NCBI GenBank assembly: GCA_023701075.1
Contig: JAMPXQ010000065.1
Span: forward strand, 1-7,426
Source: Candidatus Woesearchaeota archaeon
Lineage (GTDB): Archaea > Nanobdellota > Nanobdellia > Woesearchaeales > GW2011-AR15
Direction of reading: 5' to 3'
Length of the DNA: 7,426 nucleotides
Shown: piece after piece, positions 1-5,279 of the stretch
How the letters are laid out: every line of letters begins with the position of its first letter
Numbering within the stretch: the stretch's first letter is position 1
Program-made: the position numbers and the translations under genes
Notes under the pieces: model-generated
What the model was told of the DNA's origin: nothing
The model's input: the letters and a program-made list of their open reading frames with translations, nothing else
The model's database searches: none

Positions 1-1
1 A

Positions 2-637
2 AGACGAAATAAGGAAGATTCTTCAACAATAGGGTCTATAAGAAGCAAGATATATGAAAAACTCAACAAAGAACCAATACCATGCCTAATCTCTCCAGAA
101 TGGTTTTTTGGGAATCCGGATGATCTGAGAGTGGAATACAGAGAATTGGCTTTTGACCAGGCAAAGCATATCTTTTTTTATGTCTCATCAGGATATTATT
201 CTGAAACCGCGGAAATTGAGTTCTTGAATTCGTTCCACGAGTTCAACCAAGATTTTTTCAAGGATCCTGAAAACTACTTTAAGCTGCTTGAATATGGATT
301 ATCCTCTTTAAGACTGAATACGCAGATAGATGATCCTCTTACAGATTTTTTTGAATCACAGCTGGCAGATGAAGAAGCACTGAGAGATTTCCAGGCAGGT
401 CAGATAGGCATACTAATAGGATATAGCCTTAAAAATGGAATAGATATGAATACTGCCTTTTCACAGAGAATTTCTTTCTATGATAAAAAAACAGACAGGA
501 TAAGCCAAATACAATCTGAACATTACCATGCCCTATATGAACTATATCTAAATGAGAACAATCCTCTGTTCTATGAAACAGTCACTTTTGATAATCTAGA
601 TGAGATAATTGATTATTCTGTCACAAATCCGGATTAG
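2..637 (+). CDS. Hypothetical acidic protein, 5' end cut by window edge
   Basis: I do not recognise this protein. The reading frame ending at the TAG at 635-637 is open all the way back to base 2, giving at least 211 residues. A GTG at 131 could be read as a start, but the 43 codons before it are stop-free and look coding (for example PCLISPEWFFGNPDDL). No ATG occurs in frame upstream, and no clear promoter or ribosome binding site precedes 131. I therefore take the gene as truncated by the window. The visible part is rich in Asp, Glu, Phe and Tyr, has only one Cys, and shows no membrane helix, signal peptide or catalytic motif. Alternating aromatic and acidic stretches suggest a mostly helical soluble protein. 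It converges with the zinc-ribbon gene on the other strand, with 17 bases between the stops. The coding call is fairly sure; function is unknown. Confidence 0.75.
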   Translation, partial: RRNKEDSSTIGSIRSKIYEKLNKEPIPCLISPEWFFGNPDDLRVEYRELAFDQAKHIFFYVSSGYYSETAEIEFLNSFHEFNQDFFKDPENYFKLLEYGLSSLRLNTQIDDPLTDFFESQLADEEALRDFQAGQIGILIGYSLKNGIDMNTAFSQRISFYDKKTDRISQIQSEHYHALYELYLNENNPLFYETVTFDNLDEIIDYSVTNPD

Positions 638-654
638 ATATCCTCGTTTCATTC

Positions 655-1026
655 TCAATCAATCCCATAATCAAAATCCTTGTATTTCCCGGAATCAAGG
701 ATCGATTCATTTTTTCCTTCTGACCTGTTGACAGATACCTTCTGCTGCAGTGGGGCTGCTTCTTTTGCATCACTCTTCTTCAACGAGAGCATCTCCATGC
801 CTTTCTTGAGGTTCATTGTGCCGCAGTTCATGCAGACAAAGAACGGGCCATATTTGCTTTCTTTCAGGTCCAGGTAAGAGCCGCAGACACACTTTATCTC
901 AGGCATGACCTCATTCACATGATCCTTGCAGACTGGAATCTTCTGCTTGTTCTTCGTGAATGATGGCTTTGAGCAAAAAGGGCACTCAGCTATCTTCGAT
1001 TCTCCATAACGCTTTGGGATGTACAT
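655..1026 (-). CDS. Small double zinc-ribbon protein, topoisomerase-type C4 finger
   Basis: The protein has 123 residues from the ATG at 1026. It holds two probable zinc sites. The first is C15-x2-C18 with C33-x2-H36. The second is C46-x-C48 with C65-x2-C68, in the context L-x-L-K-x-SKYGPFF-x-C-x2-CG. That context closely resembles the C4 zinc finger repeated at the C-terminus of type IA topoisomerases, where it binds single-stranded DNA. The tail from about residue 75 is charged, low in complexity and probably disordered. A nucleic-acid-binding role is likely but not shown. A longer frame starting at TTG 1074 adds 16 residues. I prefer ATG 1026 because a TATA-like element (1050-1057) lies inside that extension, at the right distance for a leaderless transcript beginning at 1026. 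It is not a topoisomerase, since no catalytic domain is present. Confidence 0.8.
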   Translation of the reverse strand: MYIPKRYGESKIAECPFCSKPSFTKNKQKIPVCKDHVNEVMPEIKCVCGSYLDLKESKYGPFFVCMNCGTMNLKKGMEMLSLKKSDAKEAAPLQQKVSVNRSEGKNESILDSGKYKDFDYGID

Positions 1027-1049
1027 GAGATATATGCTTTGGCCACACT

Positions 1050-1057
1050 TATTTAAG
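1050..1057 (-). promoter_or_regulatory. TATA-like element for the zinc-ribbon gene
   Basis: Read on the minus strand this is CTTAAATA, with its centre about 27 bases upstream of the ATG at 1026. That is the archaeal spacing for a transcript beginning at or next to the start codon. It argues against the TTG at 1074 as the start. Confidence 0.5.
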
Positions 1058-1134
1058 CGTTTGTTTTCAATCAATAGCTTACTTTATAATAGCCTGCATC
1101 CAGCAATAAACAGATATTCTTTAGCCATACTAAA

Positions 1135-1142
1135 ATATATAA
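1135..1142 (+). promoter_or_regulatory. TATA box for the flavoprotein gene
   Basis: ATATATAA centred near 1138 predicts transcription from about 1164, giving a 5' leader of about 14 bases that just includes the Shine-Dalgarno sequence. A second TATA-like stretch (TTTATAAT, 1083-1090) lies further upstream and could be an alternative promoter. Both are followed at similar distance by the 9-mer AATAGCCTG (1088-1096 and 1148-1156). Confidence 0.55.
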
Positions 1143-1166
1143 ACCACAATAGCCTGAAACCTGCAT

Positions 1167-1172
1167 GGTGAT
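1167..1172 (+). promoter_or_regulatory. Shine-Dalgarno sequence of the flavoprotein gene
   Basis: GGTGAT matches the complement of the archaeal 16S rRNA 3' end (core GGAGGTGAT) and lies five bases before the ATG at 1178. It fixes that start over the nearby out-of-frame ATG at 1165. Most other genes here look leaderless, so this one stands out. Confidence 0.65.
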
Positions 1173-1177
1173 ATCAT

Positions 1178-2500
1178 ATGGATTTTGAACTCATGGTCAT
1201 AGGCGGAGGGACTGCAGGGCTTAGGACTGCCACTATAGCCTCAAAAAACATAAAGGTGCTTCTCATCGATCCAGGGACACTAGGAGGAACCTGCCTTAAT
1301 ACAGGATGCATACCGACAAAAGCTATGCTTCACTCATCGCATCTCTATTCTCTCAGAGGCAGCCTCTCAAAATTCGGGCTGCATACGAACTATAGGATTG
1401 ATTTCTCAAGGCTCATGAAGAGAGTGAATGCGATTGTCAAGGAAGGGCAGGACCATATCTATAAAGGGCTTGAGAAGAACAAGAATATTGTCCATGTAAA
1501 AGGGAAAGCTAGGTTCTTAGGGAAAAACTCTGTCGCAGTCGGAAAAAAGACATTCACAGCAAAAAGAATAATCATATCTACCGGAGCTAGGAATTTCATA
1601 CCTCCTATCAAAGGGATAGACAAGTGCGATTACCTTGACAATGCATCTGCCATGCAGATAAAGAGATTGCCAAAATCAATAATAATGATAGGCGGGGGAT
1701 ACATCTCCATGGAATTTGCGACTTTCTTCTCTGAACTTGGGACAAAGGTCACAGTGCTTGAGAAATTCCCAACAGTCCTAGGCATGCTTGATGATGATAT
1801 AAGAGAACTACTAATCAAGTATCTTGAGGAGAGCGGAATAAAGATCATCACAGGTGCAGACATCACTGAAGTCTTGAAAGACACAGTATTCTACAATGGA
1901 AAAAAGATAAAGGCTGAAAAAATATTCATGGCAGCAGGCAGGGTACCTAATACTGAAGGGTTAGACCTGGCCAAAGCAGGAGTTGAACTTGGAAAGAGAG
2001 GAGAGATAACCGTGAATGAATTCCTTGAGACCTCAAATAAGAACATATATGCCATAGGGGATGTCAATGGGAGGGCCATGTTTGCACATGCAGCAAAAAG
2101 AGAGAGCTATGTAGCCATCGGCAATGCCCTTGAAAACAAGAAGAGAAAGATGGAATTTGAACTGATGCCCTTTGCAGTGTTCACCAATCCACCTATAGGC
2201 GGGGTAGGAATCAATGAGAAGAAGGCGAAGGAACTGAAAATAGATCATGGTGTGCTTAAGGCAGGGTTCATAAATGTAGGAAGGGCAAGGATAACTGAAG
2301 ACCAAAGAGGCCTTGCAAAAGTGATATACAACAAGAAAACTGAACAGCTCATCGGCGCTGAGATAATAGGGCCTAATGCAGATGACATCATACATGAGAT
2401 GATAGCGCTCCTAAATATGGGTGCAAAGGTCAGTGACCTTAGGAGGATTATACATATCCATCCGACTTTCACAGAAGTGATGGAGAACCTAAAGGGGTAA
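1178..2500 (+). CDS. FAD/NAD-dependent disulfide oxidoreductase, dihydrolipoamide dehydrogenase-like
   Basis: This 440-residue protein is a class I pyridine nucleotide-disulfide oxidoreductase, moving electrons between NAD(P)H and a disulfide through FAD and a redox-active Cys pair. In order it shows the FAD Rossmann motif GGGTAG (9-14) with acid D31; the active disulfide C39-LNTG-C44 followed by IPTK; the NAD site GGGYIS (172-177) with E195 ending the next strand, which favours NADH over NADPH; the second FAD motif AIGDV (292-296); and a C-terminal dimerisation domain with the catalytic dyad H428/E433 in HPTFTE. Length is slightly below the usual 450-475, mainly because the C-terminus is short. 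The true substrate is uncertain. Lipoamide dehydrogenase is the usual label, but no lipoyl-enzyme genes are visible. It lacks the C-terminal Cys pair of mercuric reductase and the single-Cys centre of CoA-disulfide reductase. Its thioredoxin-like neighbours make a disulfide-protein or small-thiol reductase role possible. Confidence 0.93.
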   Translation: MDFELMVIGGGTAGLRTATIASKNIKVLLIDPGTLGGTCLNTGCIPTKAMLHSSHLYSLRGSLSKFGLHTNYRIDFSRLMKRVNAIVKEGQDHIYKGLEKNKNIVHVKGKARFLGKNSVAVGKKTFTAKRIIISTGARNFIPPIKGIDKCDYLDNASAMQIKRLPKSIIMIGGGYISMEFATFFSELGTKVTVLEKFPTVLGMLDDDIRELLIKYLEESGIKIITGADITEVLKDTVFYNGKKIKAEKIFMAAGRVPNTEGLDLAKAGVELGKRGEITVNEFLETSNKNIYAIGDVNGRAMFAHAAKRESYVAIGNALENKKRKMEFELMPFAVFTNPPIGGVGINEKKAKELKIDHGVLKAGFINVGRARITEDQRGLAKVIYNKKTEQLIGAEIIGPNADDIIHEMIALLNMGAKVSDLRRIIHIHPTFTEVMENLKG

Positions 2501-2521
2501 AGATACAGCTTAAACATAATC

Positions 2522-2529
2522 TTTTTAAC
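2522..2529 (+). promoter_or_regulatory. TATA-like element for the VKOR-type thioredoxin gene
   Basis: TTTTTAAC centred about 27 bases before the ATG at 2552, which suggests a leaderless transcript separate from the flavoprotein mRNA. No Shine-Dalgarno sequence is seen before 2552. The T5 run could also weakly end the upstream transcript. Confidence 0.45.
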
Positions 2530-2551
2530 CCAGCTGATTTCCCCAATATCC

Positions 2552-2914
2552 ATGGATATCAAGTGGTGGGTACTTTTCTTTGTCATCTTAGGAGGCATTT
2601 TCCTTGTACAGAGGAACCAGAACGGAAAATATGATGAATTTGCGCAGTGCCTTGTCGATAGCGGTGCTGTGATGTATGGTGCATGGTGGTGCCCTCACTG
2701 TCAGGAGCAGAAAAAGGAATTCGGCCAGTCATGGAGAATATTGAAAAATAACGGCGGATATGTAGAGTGTTCCACTGCTGACAAGCAACAGACTGAATTC
2801 TGCTCACAGCAAAAAATTGAGGGATATCCGACCTGGAGATTTAGGAACGAGACTGAGCTTTCTGGCAAGGTCAGTTTCCAGTCACTTGCTGTAAAAACAG
2901 GCTGCAAAGCGTAA
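2552..2914 (+). CDS. Membrane-anchored thioredoxin-like protein, VKOR C-terminal-domain type
   Basis: This is a 120-residue protein. Residues 5-20 form a hydrophobic helix that acts as a signal anchor or signal peptide. The rest is a thioredoxin-like domain with active site C47-PH-C50 inside MYGAWWCPHCQEQKKEFG and cis-proline P93 in GYPTW. The wording of both motifs, plus YVEC (C73) and a downstream FC (C84), matches the thioredoxin-like domain usually fused to the C-terminus of bacterial and archaeal vitamin K epoxide reductase (VKOR) homologues. There it passes disulfides from secreted proteins to VKOR. Here the domain stands alone with its own anchor, and no VKOR integral-membrane domain is encoded in the window. 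Two extra cysteines, C33 and C118, flank the domain and could pair. It probably acts on the outer face of the membrane, although charges around the helix do not settle topology. It may partner the tandem DsbA protein downstream. The fold is fairly sure; the partner is inferred. Confidence 0.88.
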   Translation: MDIKWWVLFFVILGGIFLVQRNQNGKYDEFAQCLVDSGAVMYGAWWCPHCQEQKKEFGQSWRILKNNGGYVECSTADKQQTEFCSQQKIEGYPTWRFRNETELSGKVSFQSLAVKTGCKA

Positions 2915-2917
2915 CCC

Positions 2918-2925
2918 TTTTAAAC
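2918..2925 (+). promoter_or_regulatory. TATA-like element for the zinc-ribbon/H1-tail gene
   Basis: TTTTAAAC centred about 27 bases before the ATG at 2948, beginning four bases after the preceding stop codon. It predicts a leaderless transcript. No Shine-Dalgarno sequence is visible before 2948. Confidence 0.45.
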
Positions 2926-2947
2926 AAGATGTTTTTCCCATTTAAAT

Positions 2948-3220
2948 ATGGCCAAACTATACAAAGTCAGGAAGAAGTGCATGATCTGCGGCAATGTCTT
3001 CTATCCCAGGTATGCCGGATCGCTATATTGTGAAGATTGCAAGAACAGAAAGGCCAAGGAAGAAGAGATAAAGCAGCCTAAAAAGGCAGCAAAGCCAGCC
3101 AAAGCTGCAGCAAAGACTGTGAAGAAGGAAGTCAAGGCGGCAAAAAAGAAACAGCCAGCAAAGGCAATGGCAAAGAAGCCAGCAAAAAAGGCAGTCTCAA
3201 AGAAAACATCAAGGAAATAA
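2948..3220 (+). CDS. Zinc ribbon fused to histone-H1-like lysine-rich tail
   Basis: The 90-residue protein has two parts. Residues 1-31 form a small zinc ribbon with C11-x2-C14 and C28-x2-C31. From residue 32 to the end there are 59 residues, of which 23 are Lys and 14 Ala, with recurring KKPAKKA-like units, much like the C-terminal tail of histone H1 or Lys/Ala-rich bacterial nucleoid proteins. The tail has only a few acids, near its beginning, so the protein should be strongly positive, disordered in its tail and bind DNA or RNA without sequence preference. A chromatin or ribosome-associated role is inferred; I know no named family with certainty. The lysine codons mix AAA and AAG and the repeats are not exact at DNA level, so this is an old low-complexity tail rather than a fresh expansion. 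The gene is 33 bases after the VKOR-type thioredoxin gene but appears to have its own promoter. Confidence 0.8.
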   Translation: MAKLYKVRKKCMICGNVFYPRYAGSLYCEDCKNRKAKEEEIKQPKKAAKPAKAAAKTVKKEVKAAKKKQPAKAMAKKPAKKAVSKKTSRK

Positions 3221-3223
3221 TCC

Positions 3224-3230
3224 TTTTTTT
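3224..3230 (+). terminator. Oligo-T terminator
   Basis: A run of seven T begins four bases after the stop of the zinc-ribbon/H1-tail gene, followed by more T-rich sequence to about 3243. No hairpin precedes it, as is usual for intrinsic archaeal termination. The gene on the other side converges here. Confidence 0.55.
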
Positions 3231-3330
3231 CTTAGTTTTATATGTTAATAACAACCAGACAGGACTTAGAGGGGTATAATCAACTTCTAGGATGTGTTTA
3301 AATCAGACCAGTCAGATAATCTTTATTGTC

Positions 3331-5121
3331 TCATGCCTGTTTTGAGATGAGCTCTTTCCCTTGCTGCGTCATGACAAGTGATTTTTCCCTGCCTGACTCT
3401 TCTATACTTATCAAATTCAAGCTGACCAGCTGCATGATCTTCTTTTTTGTAGTAGGCTTTGTTATATCAAACCTGACTGAAACATCCTTGAAGACAACTT
3501 TCTTATTGCTGCTGTTCTGGAAATTTATGAATGACAATATCTCATATATGTCCTTCTGCAGCTTGAGATCATCTGCTGAGACCAGATTTGTTATGTCCTG
3601 TGCTTCCTCGCTTACAAGACTGAGCTGCTTTGAAGAGAGAGACTGGGTATTGACTGACAATAATATTATCGAATCCTTTGACATAGCATCCTTCAAATCA
3701 TAGATGAACCTTATTGTTTTGTTGAACCCGTTATTCTCGAAGATATAATCAAGTCTATCTAGATATATAGCTGCATTCTCATTCTTATCCATGAACTCCT
3801 TCATTATCGTGAAGAGGTCCTTGCAATCTATCATGGAGAGCCTGTCTTCTTTTGACTTAGGATTCCCCAGCCTTATTATAGGAGTATTCTCAACTCCGAA
3901 TTCTTTCCTTAAAAATTCAGTGTTCTCACGTGATATTATCAACCCTAGATATTCTTTTCCAAGTATATCCAAGAAGAATTCCAGAGCCTTGCCGTCTTTC
4001 TTTGCCTGGATCATATAGATATGATTCCCTTTGAGAGATATATTCATCTTAGATACATTACCCTTTTCAGGATTTGCTATAATCCCAAGCTTCTCTAATG
4101 TCAGCTCAGCTTTTTGCAGTGCGACCTCGGTCTTTTCCTTTGACCTCAACATCACAAGGATGACTATGAAAAATGCTGAAAAGGAGACCAGCAGGGCAAT
4201 TAGGAAATAGAGCATCTTCTGCTGAAGCGGAAGGATTCCTTCTGTAATCTCGTTCTTTGGGGTATCTACAAGGACTATCCAGCCATATCCCGCACTGAAA
4301 TAGGAATAAGAGTAAGAACTTATTGAATCAGGATATGGATACCATCCATTATTGAGAGAGCCTTCTTTCTCAGCAATCATCCTGTTTATGTTATCTGAAT
4401 TCATTGGGTAGGTATTCTTCACCCAGTCAAAAAAATCATCACCTTTCTTCAATGTCATCCAATTCAAAGGTGAGGAGAGCATGATTCCACGATTATCCAT
4501 GAGCCAAATCCTGCTGTTCATCCCAGTCTTAATCTGCGAGAAATATAGCTCTTCTACCAGGTGGATGTCTATTGCTGCAGCGATCACACCATCAAAATCA
4601 CCTTTTATCGTAGATGAATATCTTGACTCTTCATATACCGGGACAATCACCAACAGGAATGGAGAGCCATCCACATAGACTTGGGTCACTACGGCGTCCT
4701 GGTTCACCTGTGCCAAATCAAAATGATAATCTTTTATGATGCTTCCATAATCATAATCCATGTATCTTTCAGATGTCCGGACTATTCTCCCCTCCTTATC
4801 AGTCTTCACTACAGATACTATAGAATCTATAAGGCTCCCATAATAATTGCTCAGGTATTTCTTCTCGATCGAATAATACCCTTTCGGAGGAGAACTGAGC
4901 GACAGTGAAATGAGCTCGTTCTTTATGTATTCAACGAAATCTTTCAATGAAGAAGATGTCTGTATGGCTATCTGGAGCTGCTGGTTCTGGTACTGCAGCA
5001 CCCTTGTCTCTTCTATCTTGGAATTGAAGAACCTTTCAATGAATACAAAAGAGAAGATGATGATAAGTGTCATGCCTATTGTAAGGATAATCAGCTGATT
5101 ATAATTGGACTTTGCAGCCAT
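3331..5121 (-). CDS. Membrane sensor: Cache domain, DUF835 domain and C-terminal winged helix
   Basis: A 596-residue protein with a sensor layout. TM helix 1 is at about 10-28. Residues about 35-300 look like a double Cache (PAS-like) domain facing outward, with typical phrases GVIAAAIDI, SRIWLMDNRGIMLSSP and GWIVLVDTP; such domains bind small ligands. TM helix 2 is at about 304-325, followed by a short charged, coiled-coil-like stretch. Residues about 363-500 match the archaeal DUF835 domain (NHIYMIQA, GLIISREN, AIYLDRLDYIFENNGFN). This domain is common in archaeal signalling proteins; its function is not established. Residues about 520-592 look like a winged helix-turn-helix (VSVRFDITKPTTKKKIMQL, then a wing and MTQQGKELI). 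No histidine kinase, HAMP or methyl-accepting domain is seen, so output may be direct DNA binding from the membrane. The start ATG is supported by a TATA-like element about 26 bases upstream. It is divergent from the tandem DsbA gene, a possible target. Confidence 0.85.
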   Translation of the reverse strand: MAAKSNYNQLIILTIGMTLIIIFSFVFIERFFNSKIEETRVLQYQNQQLQIAIQTSSSLKDFVEYIKNELISLSLSSPPKGYYSIEKKYLSNYYGSLIDSIVSVVKTDKEGRIVRTSERYMDYDYGSIIKDYHFDLAQVNQDAVVTQVYVDGSPFLLVIVPVYEESRYSSTIKGDFDGVIAAAIDIHLVEELYFSQIKTGMNSRIWLMDNRGIMLSSPLNWMTLKKGDDFFDWVKNTYPMNSDNINRMIAEKEGSLNNGWYPYPDSISSYSYSYFSAGYGWIVLVDTPKNEITEGILPLQQKMLYFLIALLVSFSAFFIVILVMLRSKEKTEVALQKAELTLEKLGIIANPEKGNVSKMNISLKGNHIYMIQAKKDGKALEFFLDILGKEYLGLIISRENTEFLRKEFGVENTPIIRLGNPKSKEDRLSMIDCKDLFTIMKEFMDKNENAAIYLDRLDYIFENNGFNKTIRFIYDLKDAMSKDSIILLSVNTQSLSSKQLSLVSEEAQDITNLVSADDLKLQKDIYEILSFINFQNSSNKKVVFKDVSVRFDITKPTTKKKIMQLVSLNLISIEESGREKSLVMTQQGKELISKQA

Positions 5122-5143
5122 ATCAGGCTGTAGTTCTGCTTTC

Positions 5144-5151
5144 TTTTTAAT
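5144..5151 (-). promoter_or_regulatory. TATA-like element for the Cache-DUF835 sensor gene
   Basis: Read on the minus strand the element is AATTAAAAAG or its core, centred about 26 bases upstream of the ATG at 5121, implying a leaderless message. It sits in the divergent 158-base region shared with the tandem DsbA gene. Confidence 0.45.
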
Positions 5152-5193
5152 TTTACCTGTTTTTACCTATCTTTTGTTCAATTTTTCTTAATC

Positions 5194-5201
5194 TTTATAA
5201 A
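5194..5201 (+). promoter_or_regulatory. TATA box, upstream promoter of the tandem DsbA gene
   Basis: TTTATAAA is the cleanest TATA box in this region. It would start RNA near 5224 and leave a leader of about 56 bases. The ten bases TATAAACCAC at 5196-5205 recur exactly at 1138-1147, in the promoter of the flavoprotein gene. Confidence 0.5.
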
Positions 5202-5226
5202 CCACCCAATCAAAACATGATTCTAC

Positions 5227-5236
5227 AATATATAAT
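5227..5236 (+). promoter_or_regulatory. Possible second TATA element of the tandem DsbA gene
   Basis: The A/T-rich run AATATATAAT is centred near 5231 and would start RNA near 5258, leaving about 22 bases of leader including the Shine-Dalgarno sequence. It could be used instead of, or together with, the TATA box at 5194. The whole 5221-5262 stretch is A/T-rich, so this is less certain. Confidence 0.35.
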
Positions 5237-5265
5237 AAGTCAAATAATCAGTATAATATAAACTA

Positions 5266-5271
5266 GGGAGG
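5266..5271 (+). promoter_or_regulatory. Strong Shine-Dalgarno sequence of the tandem DsbA gene
   Basis: GGGAGG lies eight bases before the ATG at 5280 and complements the anti-Shine-Dalgarno core. It fixes the start and suggests efficient translation. Confidence 0.7.
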
Positions 5272-5279
5272 AAAATAAG

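Noticed and set aside
131..637. GTG at 131 as the true start of the first gene
   Set aside because: The frame is open for 43 more codons to the left edge with coding-like composition, and no promoter or ribosome binding site precedes 131.
1178..2500. Mercuric reductase or CoA-disulfide reductase identity
   Set aside because: The C-terminal vicinal Cys pair of mercuric reductase and its N-terminal metal-binding domain are absent, and CoA-disulfide reductase uses one active-site Cys, not the CX4C pair seen here.
2245..2598. Minus-strand frame across the end of the flavoprotein gene
   Set aside because: It overlaps the conserved C-terminal dimerisation domain on the other strand and the next promoter, and encodes no recognisable motif.
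3231..3330. A tRNA or other structured RNA in the 100-base convergent gap
   Set aside because: I could not form a tRNA cloverleaf or a convincing long hairpin from the bases there; it appears to be plain spacer.
3326..3703. Plus-strand frame opposite the end of the sensor gene, with a TATA-like TTTAAAT about 27 bases before its TTG
   Set aside because: Its translation is a Ser/Phe/Cys-rich mirror of the well-supported minus-strand gene and shows no domain. The TATA match alone could be chance or, at most, an antisense transcript, which the sequence cannot show.
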